Position numbers and translations under genes: made by a program. The notes below the pieces were generated by a model. The model was not told where the DNA came from and did no database searches. It saw only the letters and a list, made by a program, of their open reading frames with translations. From Roseibium suaedae (GTDB lineage Bacteria > Pseudomonadota > Alphaproteobacteria > Rhizobiales > Stappiaceae): DNA of 64,000 nt. Position 1 is the first letter of the stretch; each line of letters begins with the position of its first letter. Shown here piece after piece: positions 18,112 through 29,000 of this stretch. The stretch lies in NCBI RefSeq assembly GCF_900142725.1, contig NZ_FRBW01000003.1, positions 372,001 to 436,000 of the forward strand, written 5' to 3'.

Positions 18112-21100
18112 ATGCGGATTGAGCGGCGCTACACCAAAGAGGGACAATCCCCTTACGCCGAGGTCGAATTCCGGACCGCTACGAGCGAGATCCGCAACCC
18201 GGATGGTTCCATCGTGTTCCGTCTGGCGGACATCCAGGTTCCGGCCCAGTTTTCCCAGGTTGCAGCAGACATCCTGGCACAGAAGTACTTCCGCAAGGCT
18301 GGCGTTCCCGCCAAGCTGAAGCCGGTTGAGGAAAACACTGTTCCGTCCTGGCTGTGGCGCCACGAAGCTGACGAGAAGGCACTCAAGAAGCTGCCGGAAG
18401 ATCAGCGCTATGGTTCCGAAATCGATGGCCGCCAGGTCTTCGACCGTCTCGCCGGCACCTGGACCTACTGGGGCTGGAAGGGCGGCTATTTCGATGGCGA
18501 AGCCGATGCCCAGGCTTTCTATGACGAACTGCGTTTCATGCTGGCGACCCAGAAGGTGGCGCCGAACAGCCCGCAGTGGTTCAACACCGGCCTGCACTGG
18601 GCCTATGGCATCGACGGTCCGAGCCAGGGCCACTATTACGTCGATTTCCAGACCGGCGAACTGGTGAAGTCCGCCACCGCCTATGAACACCCGCAGCCGC
18701 ATGCCTGTTTCATCCAGTCCGTCGAGGACGATCTGGTGAATGAAGGCGGCATCATGGACCTGTGGGTGCGTGAAGCCCGTCTGTTCAAATATGGCTCCGG
18801 CACCGGCTCCAACTTCTCCCGCGTTCGCGGCGAAGGCGAGAAGCTGTCCGGCGGCGGCAAGTCTTCCGGCCTGATGAGCTTCCTCAAGATCGGTGACCGG
18901 GCAGCCGGCGCGATCAAGTCCGGCGGCACCACCCGCCGTGCGGCCAAGATGGTCGTGGTCGATGTCGACCATCCGGACATTGAATCCTACATCAGCTGGA
19001 AGGTGAAGGAAGAGCAAAAGGTTGCCGCGCTCGTCACCGGTTCCAAGATCTGCCAGAAGCACCTCAGCCTGATCATGAAGGCCTGCGTCAACTGCGAAGC
19101 CGACAATGGCGAATGCTTTGACCCGGCCAAGAACCCGGCCCTGAAGCGCGAAATCCGCGCGGCCAAGAAGATGATGGTGCCGGAAAACTACATCCAGCGC
19201 GTCATCCAGTTCGCCCGTCAGGGTTTCACCAAGATCGAATTCCCGGTCTACAACACCGACTGGGATTCCGAAGCCTACCTGACGGTTGCCGGCCAGAACT
19301 CCAACAACTCCGTGCGCGTCACCGACGGCTTCCTGAGCGCCGTTGTCGAAGACGGCACCTGGGACCTGACCGCCCGTCGCGGCGGCAAGGTGGTCAAGAC
19401 CGTCAAGGCCAAGGAACTTTGGGAACAGATCGGCTATGCCGCCTGGGCGTCCGCTGATCCGGGCATCCAGTACCATACCACCATCAACGACTGGCACACC
19501 TGCCCTGCGTCCGGTGAGATCCGTGCATCCAACCCTTGCTCGGAATACATGTTCCTGGACGACACCGCCTGTAACCTGGCGTCCATGAACCTGATGCAGT
19601 TCCGCCGCGAGGATAAGTCCTTCGACGTGGAAGCCTATGAACACGCGACCCGCCTGTGGACCATCGTTCTGGAAATCTCCGTCCTGATGGCGCAGTTCCC
19701 GTCCAAGGAAATTGCAGAACTCTCCTACAAGTTCCGCACCCTGGGCCTGGGCTATGCCAATATCGGCGGCCTGCTGATGACCTCCGGCATTTCCTATGAC
19801 AGCGCGGAAGGCCGTGCGCTCTGCGGCGCCCTCACCGCCATCATGACCGGTGTGTCCTATGCCACTTCCGCCGAAATGGCCGGTGAGCTGGGCGCGTTCC
19901 CGGGCTACAAGGAAAACGCGGAACACATGCTGCGGGTCATCCGCAACCACCGCCGCGCCGCCCATGGCGAAGAAACCGGCTATGAGGCCCTGAGCACGGC
20001 TCCGGTTGCCCTCGACCATGTGTCCTGCCCGGACCAGAGCCTGATCGAGCACGCAAGACGCGCCTGGGACAAGGCCCTGGAACTTGGCGAGAAGAACGGC
20101 TTCCGCAACGCCCAGTCCACCGTGATTGCCCCGACCGGCACCATCGGTCTGGTCATGGACTGCGACACCACCGGCATCGAGCCGGACTTCGCCCTGGTGA
20201 AGTTCAAGAAGCTGGCCGGCGGCGGCTACTTCAAGATTATCAACCGTGCGGTTCCCGAAGCGCTCGGCAAGCTCGGCTACACCCCGAGCCAGATCGCAGA
20301 GATCGAAGCCTATGCTGTCGGCCACGGCTCCCTGGATCAGGCACCGGGCATCAACCCGTCCAGCCTGAAGACCAAGGGCTTCTCCGACGAAAGCCTGGAA
20401 AAGCTGAAGGGCGCCCTGAAGTCTGCATTCGACATCAAGTTCGTCTTCAACCGCTGGACCCTCGGCGATGAGCAGATGAAGGCCCTTGGCGTCGCTGACG
20501 AGCAGATGGAAGCCATGGACTTCGAACTGCTGCCGTTCCTCGGCTTCACCAAGGCCGACATCGAAGCCGCCAACACCCATGTCTGTGGCGCAATGACCCT
20601 GGAAGGCGCCCCCTTCCTGAAGGAAGAACACTATCCGGTCTTCGACTGTGCCAACCCGTGCGGCAAGATCGGCAAGCGCTTCCTCTCCGTGGAAAGCCAC
20701 ATCCGCATGATGGCTGCGGCCCAGCCGTTCATCTCCGGCGCGATCTCCAAGACGATCAACATGCCGAACGATGCGACGGTCGAGGACTGCAAGGACGCCT
20801 ACATGCTGTCCTGGAAGCTGGCGCTGAAGGCCAACGCCCTTTACCGCGATGGCTCCAAGCTCAGCCAGCCGCTCAACGCCCAGCTCTTGGCCGATGAGGA
20901 CGAGGACGAAGACGATGCAGTGGAACTGCTGACGGCCAAGCCGCAGGCAGCCCGTGCGGAAGTCATTGCAGAACGCATCGTCGAGCGGATCGTCGAACGC
21001 GTGGTGCGCGAGCAGGAGAAGCTGCCGACCCGCCGCAAGGGCTATACCCAGAAGGCCAAGATCGGCGGACACACCGTGTTCCTGCGGACCGGCGAATATG

Positions 21101-21783
21101 ATGACGGCCGTCTCGGCGAGATCTTCATCGACATGAACAAGGAAGGCTCTGCCCTCCGCGCGTTCATCAACAACTTCGCCATCTCCGTCTCCCTCGGCCT
21201 CCAGTATGGCGTGCCGCTGGAAGAATATGTCGACGCCTTCATCTTCACCAAGTTCGAGCCGGCAGGCATGGTGCAGGGCAACGACGCGATCAAGAACGCC
21301 ACGTCGATCCTCGACTACGTGTTCCGCGAACTGGCCGTGTCCTACCTCGGCCGCAACGATCTCGCCCATGTCTCGCCGGACGTCTTCGGCCAGTCCGGCA
21401 AGAGCGCTGCGGAAGCGGAAAGCAAGGCCAAGGGCATCGTCTCTCACGGCCTGATCCGCGGCCAGACCGAGCGCTTCCGCCTCGTGTCCGGAACCGAGCC
21501 GGCCGGCAGCCTGACCCAGGCGATCGCCGCCGAACTGACCACCACGGTCGTCGGCCAGACGTCTGCAGTGGCAACGGCCTTTGCCCGCGGTGCGGAAACG
21601 GCAGCCAAAGTGGAAATCTCCACCGCCCCTGCCCCGAAGTCGACCGCTGCCCAGCAGATCGCCCAGGCCCGCATGAAGGGCTATGAAGGCGAAAGCTGCC
21701 CGGAATGCGCCAACTTCACCATGGTACGCAACGGCACCTGCCTGAAGTGCGACACCTGCGGCAGCACCAGCGGCTGCAGCTAA
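18112..21783 (+). CDS. nrdJ: Vitamin B12-dependent (class II) ribonucleotide reductase NrdJ
   Basis: The 1223-residue protein is a large class II reductase. It contains the substrate-site Cys block [30 protein letters not shown], the [10 protein letters not shown] block, the active-site region [20 protein letters not shown], and PTGTIG. It ends in a Cys-rich zinc-ribbon-like tail ([14 protein letters not shown]) that supplies the redox thiols. It makes deoxynucleotides with adenosylcobalamin, with or without oxygen. The start has a strong GGGGACGAGGA site. Its 3' end appears to be the attachment target of the Tn7-like element that starts 20 bp after the stop codon. Confidence 0.97.
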   Translation: MRIERRYTKEGQSPYAEVEFRTATSEIRNPDGSIVFRLADIQVPAQFSQVAADILAQKYFRKAGVPAKLKPVEENTVPSWLWRHEADEKALKKLPEDQRYGSEIDGRQVFDRLAGTWTYWGWKGGYFDGEADAQAFYDELRFMLATQKVAPNSPQWFNTGLHWAYGIDGPSQGHYYVDFQTGELVKSATAYEHPQPHACFIQSVEDDLVNEGGIMDLWVREARLFKYGSGTGSNFSRVRGEGEKLSGGGKSSGLMSFLKIGDRAAGAIKSGGTTRRAAKMVVVDVDHPDIESYISWKVKEEQKVAALVTGSKICQKHLSLIMKACVNCEADNGECFDPAKNPALKREIRAAKKMMVPENYIQRVIQFARQGFTKIEFPVYNTDWDSEAYLTVAGQNSNNSVRVTDGFLSAVVEDGTWDLTARRGGKVVKTVKAKELWEQIGYAAWASADPGIQYHTTINDWHTCPASGEIRASNPCSEYMFLDDTACNLASMNLMQFRREDKSFDVEAYEHATRLWTIVLEISVLMAQFPSKEIAELSYKFRTLGLGYANIGGLLMTSGISYDSAEGRALCGALTAIMTGVSYATSAEMAGELGAFPGYKENAEHMLRVIRNHRRAAHGEETGYEALSTAPVALDHVSCPDQSLIEHARRAWDKALELGEKNGFRNAQSTVIAPTGTIGLVMDCDTTGIEPDFALVKFKKLAGGGYFKIINRAVPEALGKLGYTPSQIAEIEAYAVGHGSLDQAPGINPSSLKTKGFSDESLEKLKGALKSAFDIKFVFNRWTLGDEQMKALGVADEQMEAMDFELLPFLGFTKADIEAANTHVCGAMTLEGAPFLKEEHYPVFDCANPCGKIGKRFLSVESHIRMMAAAQPFISGAISKTINMPNDATVEDCKDAYMLSWKLALKANALYRDGSKLSQPLNAQLLADEDEDEDDAVELLTAKPQAARAEVIAERIVERIVERVVREQEKLPTRRKGYTQKAKIGGHTVFLRTGEYDDGRLGEIFIDMNKEGSALRAFINNFAISVSLGLQYGVPLEEYVDAFIFTKFEPAGMVQGNDAIKNATSILDYVFRELAVSYLGRNDLAHVSPDVFGQSGKSAAEAESKAKGIVSHGLIRGQTERFRLVSGTEPAGSLTQAIAAELTTTVVGQTSAVATAFARGAETAAKVEISTAPAPKSTAAQQIAQARMKGYEGESCPECANFTMVRNGTCLKCDTCGSTSGCS

Positions 21784-21798
21784 GGACTGACGGAACTG

Positions 21799-21803
21799 TT
21801 GTC
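21799..21803. repeat. 5-bp target-site duplication, left
   Basis: TTGTC directly outside the left TGT tip. The same five bases stand directly outside the right tip at 56686-56690. Five base pairs is the duplication length made by Tn7-family transposases. Confidence 0.8.
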
Positions 21804-21903
21804 TGTCCCGAGTCGCATAGGATGGCCAATTTAGGCCAATAAGCGGCTCAAACGGCCCTAAAACAAAGAACCCGCCCATCGGAGACGATCGGGCGGGTTT
21901 TCT
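21804..21903 (+). repeat. 100-bp direct repeat, copy 1 (left transposon end)
   Basis: The outermost 100 bp of the element. It matches 56687-56786 with two substitutions (T/A at 21860, C/T at 21877). It contains the TGT tip, candidate TnsB sites GGCCAAT at 21824 and 21834 and GGCTCAA at 21845, and a rho-independent terminator that now serves nrdJ. Confidence 0.93.
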
Positions 21904-21904
21904 C
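21869..21904 (+). terminator. Terminator in the left transposon end, now downstream of nrdJ
   Basis: Stem AACCCGCCCATCG / CGAT(C)GGGCGGGTT with a GAGA loop and one bulged base, then TTTTCTCTTT. It lies 86 bp after the nrdJ stop codon but within the transposon end. Confidence 0.85.
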
Positions 21905-22108
21905 TTTCCACGATTAATGACGTAGGCTCATTACTTTCGATGAAACTTCTCCGCGCATCGAACGAATGGTAAAACTTGGCCGAAAGTGGCTGGATAGGTT
22001 TCGGCCGTGCACTTTCTGAAACCGCAGAATGAGGGCGCGAAAGCCCAGAATCTCTTATTGAACCCGAGAAGAAACTACATGCTCATGATTTAATTCCAGG
22101 AGGATAAA

Positions 22109-22891
22109 ATGCCAAAACGCACGGAGGTCGATGACGACATTTCAAACAAAGTCCACGGTGCGACCCTGGAATTGATGCTTGGAATTGGATCTTATTTCGC
22201 GCAAGGCGATAAGAAGATCAACGAGATCATATTTGTACCGATGGCGATCACGGCCCGCATCGCCAGGCTTCATGAAGCGATAGCAACACTACTCAAAGAT
22301 GGCTACATTTCCGAGGCTGCCATCCTTTCACTCACAGTATTCGAGCTCCGTATAGACCTCCTCGACGTCGCGAGCGATATCAAACGTGCTACGGCATGGA
22401 TCGAGCATGACAACCCCAAACGGAAACTTGAGGGAATGAAACCGAGTCTTGTTCGCCTGTTCTCAGCAGCTCGAGCAAATCGCATGTACGAGATTTTCCG
22501 TACCCTTTCGGGCATCAAACACGGCAACCCACTTTTTTCGGATCTGGCATTTCCGGTCACCAAACGCCAAAATAGAATGACGGTTACGACTGGCCCTATT
22601 GAAAACGCTTCCACAAAAGCATTCTCTCGTGCGGTGTTCGCATACTCGACATATCAGTTGATTTGGTCCGCGCAAGTTCTAAACAAATTGGTCGCCCAAT
22701 ACACCGTAATTGACCGTCACACCCGCCAAAATGTGCACGATCTTTATATGTCATTACGCAAGGTCGAGACAGAGTTCTACACACATTGCCGGCGAAAGGT
22801 CGCCTCGAAAGAGACGTTCTTCAATTTAAAGAAAAGAGATCGATCGAAGAGCAACGCTCCGAAAGACACCGATCCCACCATCGTCTCGTGA
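22109..22891 (+). CDS. Hypothetical protein, first cargo gene
   Basis: The 260-residue protein has a strong AGGAGG site 7 bp before its ATG. It is mostly helical, with LHEAIATLLKDGYISEAAILSLTVFELRIDLLDVASD and later RTLSGIKHGNPLF. The pattern of repeated helices with conserved His and Asp resembles DUF5677-like proteins of defence islands, which is a weak impression only. There are no membrane segments or signal peptide. Its base composition is more AT-rich than the chromosome, as in the next genes. The C-terminus is basic (NLKKRDRSKSN). Confidence 0.7.
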   Translation: MPKRTEVDDDISNKVHGATLELMLGIGSYFAQGDKKINEIIFVPMAITARIARLHEAIATLLKDGYISEAAILSLTVFELRIDLLDVASDIKRATAWIEHDNPKRKLEGMKPSLVRLFSAARANRMYEIFRTLSGIKHGNPLFSDLAFPVTKRQNRMTVTTGPIENASTKAFSRAVFAYSTYQLIWSAQVLNKLVAQYTVIDRHTRQNVHDLYMSLRKVETEFYTHCRRKVASKETFFNLKKRDRSKSNAPKDTDPTIVS

Positions 22892-23063
22892 CTCAATTTC
22901 AGACAGACGCACGTTCCTAACTTGCGCCCACGGCCATTGGGTAGAGCCATAGTTCGTTTCCCCGATCAGTCCTTATGCCCCTCCCCGAACGGACAAATCC
23001 ACTCACGAGAGATAGCGCCGGCAGAAAGTGGTGGCATCATCAAATCAGATAGGAGAGACGAAG

Positions 23064-23369
23064 ATGATTGAGCCTGTAAAGCCAAGAGATGAACTGTTTC
23101 CATTCAACATCGTCAATGTCGACGGGCGCGAAAAGGCGGTTCCGAAAGAAAATTGGGATGACTATAAGGAAGTCGCACTTAAACTTCGGTCAATTGAGTA
23201 CTTACTTCAATACGATCGTAATCATGGTTCAATCGGATTAATGAATATGATTAAATATTTTGGAAGAAAAGCAATGAAAATAGGCAACGAAGAGCAAAAG
23301 GTTCGTTTTCGAGAACTCAAAGAGATCCGAATTGTTTGGCTTAAAAACCACCTAAAAACCCGGACGTGA
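23064..23369 (+). CDS. Hypothetical small protein
   Basis: This 101-residue protein starts at the ATG with AGGAGAGACG just upstream; the frame is open slightly earlier but without a site. It is basic in its second half (KYFGRKAMKIGNEEQKVRF). I recognise no family. The gene is AT-rich. Its 3' end overlaps by 18 bp the 3' end of the convergent gene at 23352-23762. Confidence 0.6.
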   Translation: MIEPVKPRDELFPFNIVNVDGREKAVPKENWDDYKEVALKLRSIEYLLQYDRNHGSIGLMNMIKYFGRKAMKIGNEEQKVRFRELKEIRIVWLKNHLKTRT

Positions 23370-23762
23370 CGGGGAATATTCTTCGATTTCATCCTCAATT
23401 TCTGGTACAGAAACACTGAAGGCTGCTTCAAGAGCGTCTTCGTAATATTTTCTATTTCCCAGACATTTATTCTTCCTGGAATAAAAATACCATCGACCTT
23501 TAAAATAACCTACTGCACAACCGTTTGGCAATTTCTCCACATGAAGAAGCTCTTCGTAAGCAGGAGCTAAATCGGGAGAGTGCTCATCGAAGTTATTTTC
23601 GAAAGCGACTTCCTTGTTGTCGGAAACAATCCTGCGCCGTCGTGTCTTCCCACTTTTATCAGAAAGAGGCTTTAAGCTAGTTACGCTTGCAGCCCCCCTA
23701 CCTTCCTCACCTTCGTCAGAGTCAATGTTTTCAGGTTCATTATCTCTTGACTGACGGCTCAT
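23352..23762 (-). CDS. Hypothetical protein
   Basis: The 136-residue protein has an acidic, disordered N-terminus (DNEPENIDSDEGEEGRG), a basic patch KTRRRRIVSDN, then an ordered C-terminal half with the aromatic-rich block GYFKGRWYFYSRKNKC and an acidic end. I recognise no family. It reads divergently from sspA across a 215-bp AT-rich gap, which must carry both promoters. Confidence 0.55.
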   Translation of the reverse strand: MSRQSRDNEPENIDSDEGEEGRGAASVTSLKPLSDKSGKTRRRRIVSDNKEVAFENNFDEHSPDLAPAYEELLHVEKLPNGCAVGYFKGRWYFYSRKNKCLGNRKYYEDALEAAFSVSVPEIEDEIEEYSPSRPGF

Positions 23763-23977
23763 ATCTCACATTCCTGAAATGATTTTTTTCAGAACTAAAG
23801 CAAAACACGTTAACAAATGTATTCAAGAAAATTTAGAAATGAACAGAAAACAGACTGGAGCGATTGAGGGCCATTTTCTGTTTCCAAAGCTTGGCCAAAA
23901 TCTTGAAATCTCGAACTGATTGACATTCTTGAGTTTACTATAAGAAAAATCGTCCCACACTTGCACCTGGAGTACGC

Positions 23978-25138
23978 ATGCCGACATATTTGGATGCCAA
24001 CGCAACAACCCAAATCTCTTCGTCAGCAAGAGACGCCATGGTGAATGCGCTGAACGTCGGTCCCCTCAATCCATCGAGCGCACATTCTTCCGGAGAGCAG
24101 GCGCGAAAGTTGCTCACGGCCGCCCGTGACGACGCGGCAAAACTGTTTGGAGATATCTTTCCTGAGGACGTGATTTTCACCTCAGGAGGAACGGAAGGAA
24201 ACTGGATAGCTATCCAGACCTTCCTCAGACTCGGTGACACCCAGCTCATTTCCTCACAGATAGAACACCCCTCCGTCGCGAATCCTATTTCTACGACGAG
24301 GAACAACGTTCTCATTGGGGTTGATGCTCGTGGGCACGTTAAACTCAAGGAACTCTCGGAGGCTTTGACGTCGTCCGCGCTTCCAACGATGGTAAGTGTC
24401 CAGTGGGTGAATAGCGAAACCGGTGTAATTCAACCCATCACAGAAATTGTCCAACTGGTTCGAGACATTCGTCCGGAGGCATTCATCCATGTTGATGCAG
24501 CGCAAGCCGTTGGTCGCGTTCCTCTCGATTTCGAAGGAATCGACTTCGCAACTTGTTCTGCCCACAAATTGCATGGACCACACGGAATTGGGCTCCTCTA
24601 CGTTTCCGACCACGCAGTCGAAAGATTGCCGGGCTACATGAACGGTGCCGGTCAAGAACGGGGCATCCGACCTGGAACTGAAAACGTGCCGGCCGCAATC
24701 GGTATGGCCGCAGCCTTCACGGAGAGAGCGGAAAATTTCGATCAGCATAATGCTTATATGCAAACTCTGAGGGATGCCTTTGAAACTGCGCTGAAGAGCC
24801 GCCTGCCAAACATCCGAATCAATGGAGAAAATTCTCCGCGCGTAGGCAACACTTCAAACGTATGCTTTCCCGGACATGACGCAATGGCTTTGATTGCGGC
24901 TCTGGACGCAAACGACATCCTTTGCTCATTTGGATCAGCGTGTTCAAGCGGCAAACCGGAACCATCAAAAACACTACTTGCAATGGGCCTTTCTGAAACC
25001 GATGCCTATTGTAGCGTGCGGTTTTCTGTGTCGATAATGAACACTGAATCAGAGATAGAAGAAGCCGCTCAAGTAATTTCCAGGGTTGTAAGAGATTTTA
25101 ATGACAACAACGGTCGAGGGATCCAAAGAACGATTTGA
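23978..25138 (+). CDS. sspA: Cysteine desulfurase SspA/DndA-like
   Basis: The 386-residue group I PLP enzyme has YLDANATTQ, FTSGGTEGNW, SSQIEHPSV, the PLP lysine in CSAHKLHGPHGIG (Lys197) and the catalytic Cys in SFGSACSSGK (Cys322). The host already has two other desulfurases for iron-sulfur work. Its position directly before a DUF4007 gene, a large ATPase and a PP-loop protein marks it as the sulfur donor of a phosphorothioation system. It overlaps sspB by 38 bp, so translation is probably coupled. It is more AT-rich than sspB-sspH, so the module looks assembled from two sources. Confidence 0.85.
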   Translation: MPTYLDANATTQISSSARDAMVNALNVGPLNPSSAHSSGEQARKLLTAARDDAAKLFGDIFPEDVIFTSGGTEGNWIAIQTFLRLGDTQLISSQIEHPSVANPISTTRNNVLIGVDARGHVKLKELSEALTSSALPTMVSVQWVNSETGVIQPITEIVQLVRDIRPEAFIHVDAAQAVGRVPLDFEGIDFATCSAHKLHGPHGIGLLYVSDHAVERLPGYMNGAGQERGIRPGTENVPAAIGMAAAFTERAENFDQHNAYMQTLRDAFETALKSRLPNIRINGENSPRVGNTSNVCFPGHDAMALIAALDANDILCSFGSACSSGKPEPSKTLLAMGLSETDAYCSVRFSVSIMNTESEIEEAAQVISRVVRDFNDNNGRGIQRTI

Positions 25139-26018
25139 GTTCGGAAAACATGCCACGTTTCACCTTCGGGAGGGCTGGCTTTCCAAAGGTATGCGCGACG
25201 CCGACAAGACGGCCGGTTTCGTCGCGGATCTGGATACGGCGGACCGCCTCGGTCTCGGAAGCCGGATGGTGAAGTCCCTTGCTTTCTGGCTTGAGGCAAC
25301 AGGCGTAACTCGTGCCGTCGAAGTGGGGAAGTCAAAGAAGAAGGTTATGTTGCCTTCCGCTTTCGGGCGCGCCTTGATCGAACTCGACCCGTATCTGGAG
25401 TTCTCCGCGAGCCTGTGGATGGCCCATGTCAATTTGGCAAACAGGACCGGAACTGTCTGGAACTGGTTCTTCAACGACTTTTCCATGAGGTCTTTCGACA
25501 GGGAGGCCTGCTCAGGAGCCTTTGTTCGTCATATCCGCGAGCGAGCGAAGAATCCCGCCACTCTCAACACCACTCAAAGGGAGATCAACTGTCTTCTCGC
25601 TCTTTACGCCAGACCCGCCGCCGCAGAAGCGGCAGACCCCGAGGACGCCACCGTTTCTCCATTTAGATCGCTCGGTGTTCTGATGCGAAATTTTGAAACT
25701 GGCACTTACGAAAGAACCAGACCGTTGGACAAGATCCCGGTTGAGGCCTTCCTAGCGGCCGTTTCCGCAATGTGCGGAGAAGGTGGTGTCGGCACTATTC
25801 GCTTGTCAGAGCTGGTCGGAGGGCGCAACGCCCCCGGAAGGCTGATGAACCTTGACGGCGATGCTGTCAATGAGCTCGTTGAAAGGGCGGTGAGCGATTA
25901 TGCGGAGGACGGCGTCGAAATAGCCCTCTTGGGATCGGACAGAGTAATAACCACCCCGGTTCTGCCGCCCGAGCGATGGCTCAAGAAATACTTCCAGAAG
26001 GCCGCATCCTCAGCATGA
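25101..26018 (+). CDS. sspB: SspB-like phosphorothioation protein (DUF4007)
   Basis: The 305-residue protein begins with the DUF4007 signature FGKHATFHLREGWLSKG and continues with the family's mixed alpha-beta core (NRTGTVWNWFFNDF). DUF4007 proteins occur next to PAPS-reductase-like SspD and the SspC ATPase. SspB is reported as the nicking component of the single-strand phosphorothioation machinery. It follows sspA with a 38-bp overlap and ends in an ATGA overlap with the next gene. No separate C-terminal nuclease motif is obvious by eye, so the nicking role is assigned from the family. Confidence 0.78.
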   Translation: MTTTVEGSKERFEFGKHATFHLREGWLSKGMRDADKTAGFVADLDTADRLGLGSRMVKSLAFWLEATGVTRAVEVGKSKKKVMLPSAFGRALIELDPYLEFSASLWMAHVNLANRTGTVWNWFFNDFSMRSFDREACSGAFVRHIRERAKNPATLNTTQREINCLLALYARPAAAEAADPEDATVSPFRSLGVLMRNFETGTYERTRPLDKIPVEAFLAAVSAMCGEGGVGTIRLSELVGGRNAPGRLMNLDGDAVNELVERAVSDYAEDGVEIALLGSDRVITTPVLPPERWLKKYFQKAASSA

Positions 26019-29000
26019 CCCGCAAGATGTTTCGTTCAATCAACATCGCGGATGATGTTTGGCACAGCGAGCGTGTATCTCATTACATTCCCACCTCGAG
26101 ATCGGCTCCAGTGGTTTCGGCAGTGATCCGACCTGGGGCGACGATGGTTGTCTCGTCGTACGGGAGCGGAAAATCCCTCGCTGCATCCGTGGGGGCCATC
26201 TGCGTCCGCAATGCGCCCGACGACGGCCCTTTCCTGAAAGACATGGCCGTTCGAATGGCCGGTATCTCGAATGACGGCGCAGAACTGATCGGATCCCGGG
26301 CGAAATCCGGGGCGCGGGGCGCCATGGTCCTGCTCAGCGGATATGTCCGGGATCTCCCGGCTGAAATCTGCGCGTCGCTCGGTCTGGGCAACCTCAAAAC
26401 CATGCAGAAGACCCTCAACGCCGTCTCGAAGCTCGAAGGCGTCGATCATGTCGCGATCGTCTGGGATGAATTCGGCAGGCATCTCGAAGGCTTGGTCATG
26501 GACGGCAGGTCGAGAGATCTCGACAACGTGCAAAGACTTGCCGAATGGTCCGTTCGAACGGATGCCCCGACGGCCAGCCTGACTTTGCTTCTGCACCAGA
26601 ACCTCCTCGCCTATGCCGAAAGCCTCAACCAGACGGCCCGCAGCGAATGGAGGAAAATCGAGGGCCGTTTCGAACAGATCCGGTTCGTCGAGGACAGTCG
26701 GGAACTGTACGGACTGCTCGCCGAGTCAATTGCCGGACGCACGGATGCGCTCCCGGACAAACGCATGATCGGATCGATCGCCGAAGGAGCCGTCGAGTCC
26801 GGATGGTTCGACGGAATGACGTCCGCAGATGCGACCGAGACCATGCTGTCCCGGGCCTGGCCTCTCTCCGCAGGCGCGCTTCAGGTCCTGCCGCGTCTAG
26901 TTTCTCGTGTCGGTCAGAACGAGCGGTCGTTGTTCTCTTTCATCGAAGGCGTCTCTCTTGAGGACCCGATCGGGCTGAACGAGGTCTATCTCGCGTTTTC
27001 GGAAGCAATTCGGTCCGATGTCGGGGTCGGCGGCCTGCACCGGAAATGGGTCGAAGCGGAAAGCGCCAGGGGCAAGTGCGCAACCGATCTCGAACTCGAG
27101 ATCGTGTCCGCGACGTTTCTCTTGCAGATCGGACTTTCCGGAGAGCGCCGCCATCTGACGCGCGCTGCCCTCGAACTCGCCGTCAGATCGAAAGGATATT
27201 CGAGAAAGGACGTTCACGCCGCAGTCTCCGACCTGATCTCGAGGAAGCTCATCCTGCATCGGAAGCTGAATGACGACGTGTCCGTTTGGCATGGTGCGGA
27301 TATCGATGTCGCCTCCCGCGTCAGCGATGAGCGCATGAAAATCATGACCGGGTTCGATCTTCCGGGATTCCTCTCCGAGCAGCATCCCGCGCCGTTCGTC
27401 AAGCCGATCAGACACAATCTCGAAAAGGGAACGTCCCGCTATCTTTCCGGGTTCTACGTGATGCCTGAAAATCTCGCGGACTTCCTCGAATTCGGAGCCC
27501 CCGAAGCTCCTTGGGGAGCCGTCGCCTATGTCATGTGCGGTTCCGCTGACGATGTCAGGGTCGCACGGGAGGCAGCGGAATCGGACACCCGCGAAGACAC
27601 GGTCATCGTCATTCCCCACGATCCCGTGCAAGTCCTGGAAGCCTCCCTCGAGATCGCTTCCCTCCTGTCTCTGAAATCCGACAACGCGTTCCTCTCGGAA
27701 GATCCGCTCGTCGGCACTGAAATCGACGAACTTCTCGGCGTCGCCCGCAGGCATCTCGAATTGGCAATGCACCGTCTCACGAGCCAGCGTCCCTCCGCCG
27801 CGACCTGGTACAGCGGAGGAAGGGTTCTCAACGTGAATTGGGACAGGCCCGCGTCCGCGTCCGCCTCCGACATGATGGACCGCCTTTTCCCGCTCACACC
27901 GAAGATCGTGAACGATCAGATGGTCCGGCAGCGGATCAGCCGACAGATGACGACCAACCGCATCCGTCTGATCACGAAGATCATGGAACATGCCGACAAA
28001 TCGGCCCTGGGCTATGCGTCCGACGACGGTTCGGCCGAAGCGTCGATATACCGGACGTTGTTGCAACATACCGGCGTTCATGTTTCGGATCCTGACGGGA
28101 CGGGCCGTTTCGCCGAAACCGGCGAACTCCAATGCCCGGGGCTTGCCGAGGCGTGGATGAAAATCAGGGATTTCTTCGTCGAACCGGGAAGAAAGAGCCT
28201 CACGGATATTTCCGACGCGCTGGCCGCCGCGCCCATAGGCATGGCCGAGGGTGTTATCCCCGTATATGTCATGGCGGGCTACAAGGCCTTCGGATCCTGC
28301 GTCAGCATCTACAGTGACGGCGACTACGTTCCGGATATACTCGGGTTCGAATCCGTGAGGATGTTCGAGACCCCGGACAAGCACACGTTCGTCATCCATG
28401 ACAAAAAAGAGGAAACCCTCTCCTACCTTGCCGAAATATCGTTCGCCTTCGCGCAGAAACGTCCCGGCAAGTATCAAGAGCACGTCAGGTTCGCCGACGA
28501 TTGCCTGAAGGAGTGGATGACCACGGTGGCGGACGGCGCCCGCCGGTCCCGACGCCTCACGGACGACGCGCGAGGACTTCTCAGGCTCATTCAGGAAGCC
28601 TCCGATCCTGCCGATCTGTTCCTCGTGAAGATCCCGGAGACGTTCGGGAAAAGGACAAAAAAAGGGCTCCCGGGCATCGTCTCGAAGATCGAAACGTGCA
28701 GAACCGTGATCGACGGACTTATCGACGGCTATCTCCGTGACGCCGTGGAAATCATCCAGGCGACGCTATCCGTCGGCAATGCAGAGGATACGATGGAAGG
28801 CATCCGCCGATGGGTGTCCTGCATGGACGTCGATATGATGATTCGCCGGCCGGACCTGCGTCAGACGGATAAGGCGATCCTGAGGACCGCCAACGAGAGT
28901 TTGCAGGGAAATCGGCACACTCCGGAGACCCTAGCCCGCGTATTTACATCAGTCCTCTTGCAACGAGGGATTGAAAGATGGCAGGACAATACAGCAGAAC

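Noticed and set aside
17998-21879. A 1293-codon open frame antisense to nrdJ
   Set aside because: It is a mirror of high-GC codon use in nrdJ, lacks any family motif, and has the low-complexity look of a shadow frame.
21904-22108. tRNA gene or tRNA fragment as insertion site at the island edge
   Set aside because: No cloverleaf or tRNA 3'-end sequence is present at either edge; the insertion is behind a protein gene.
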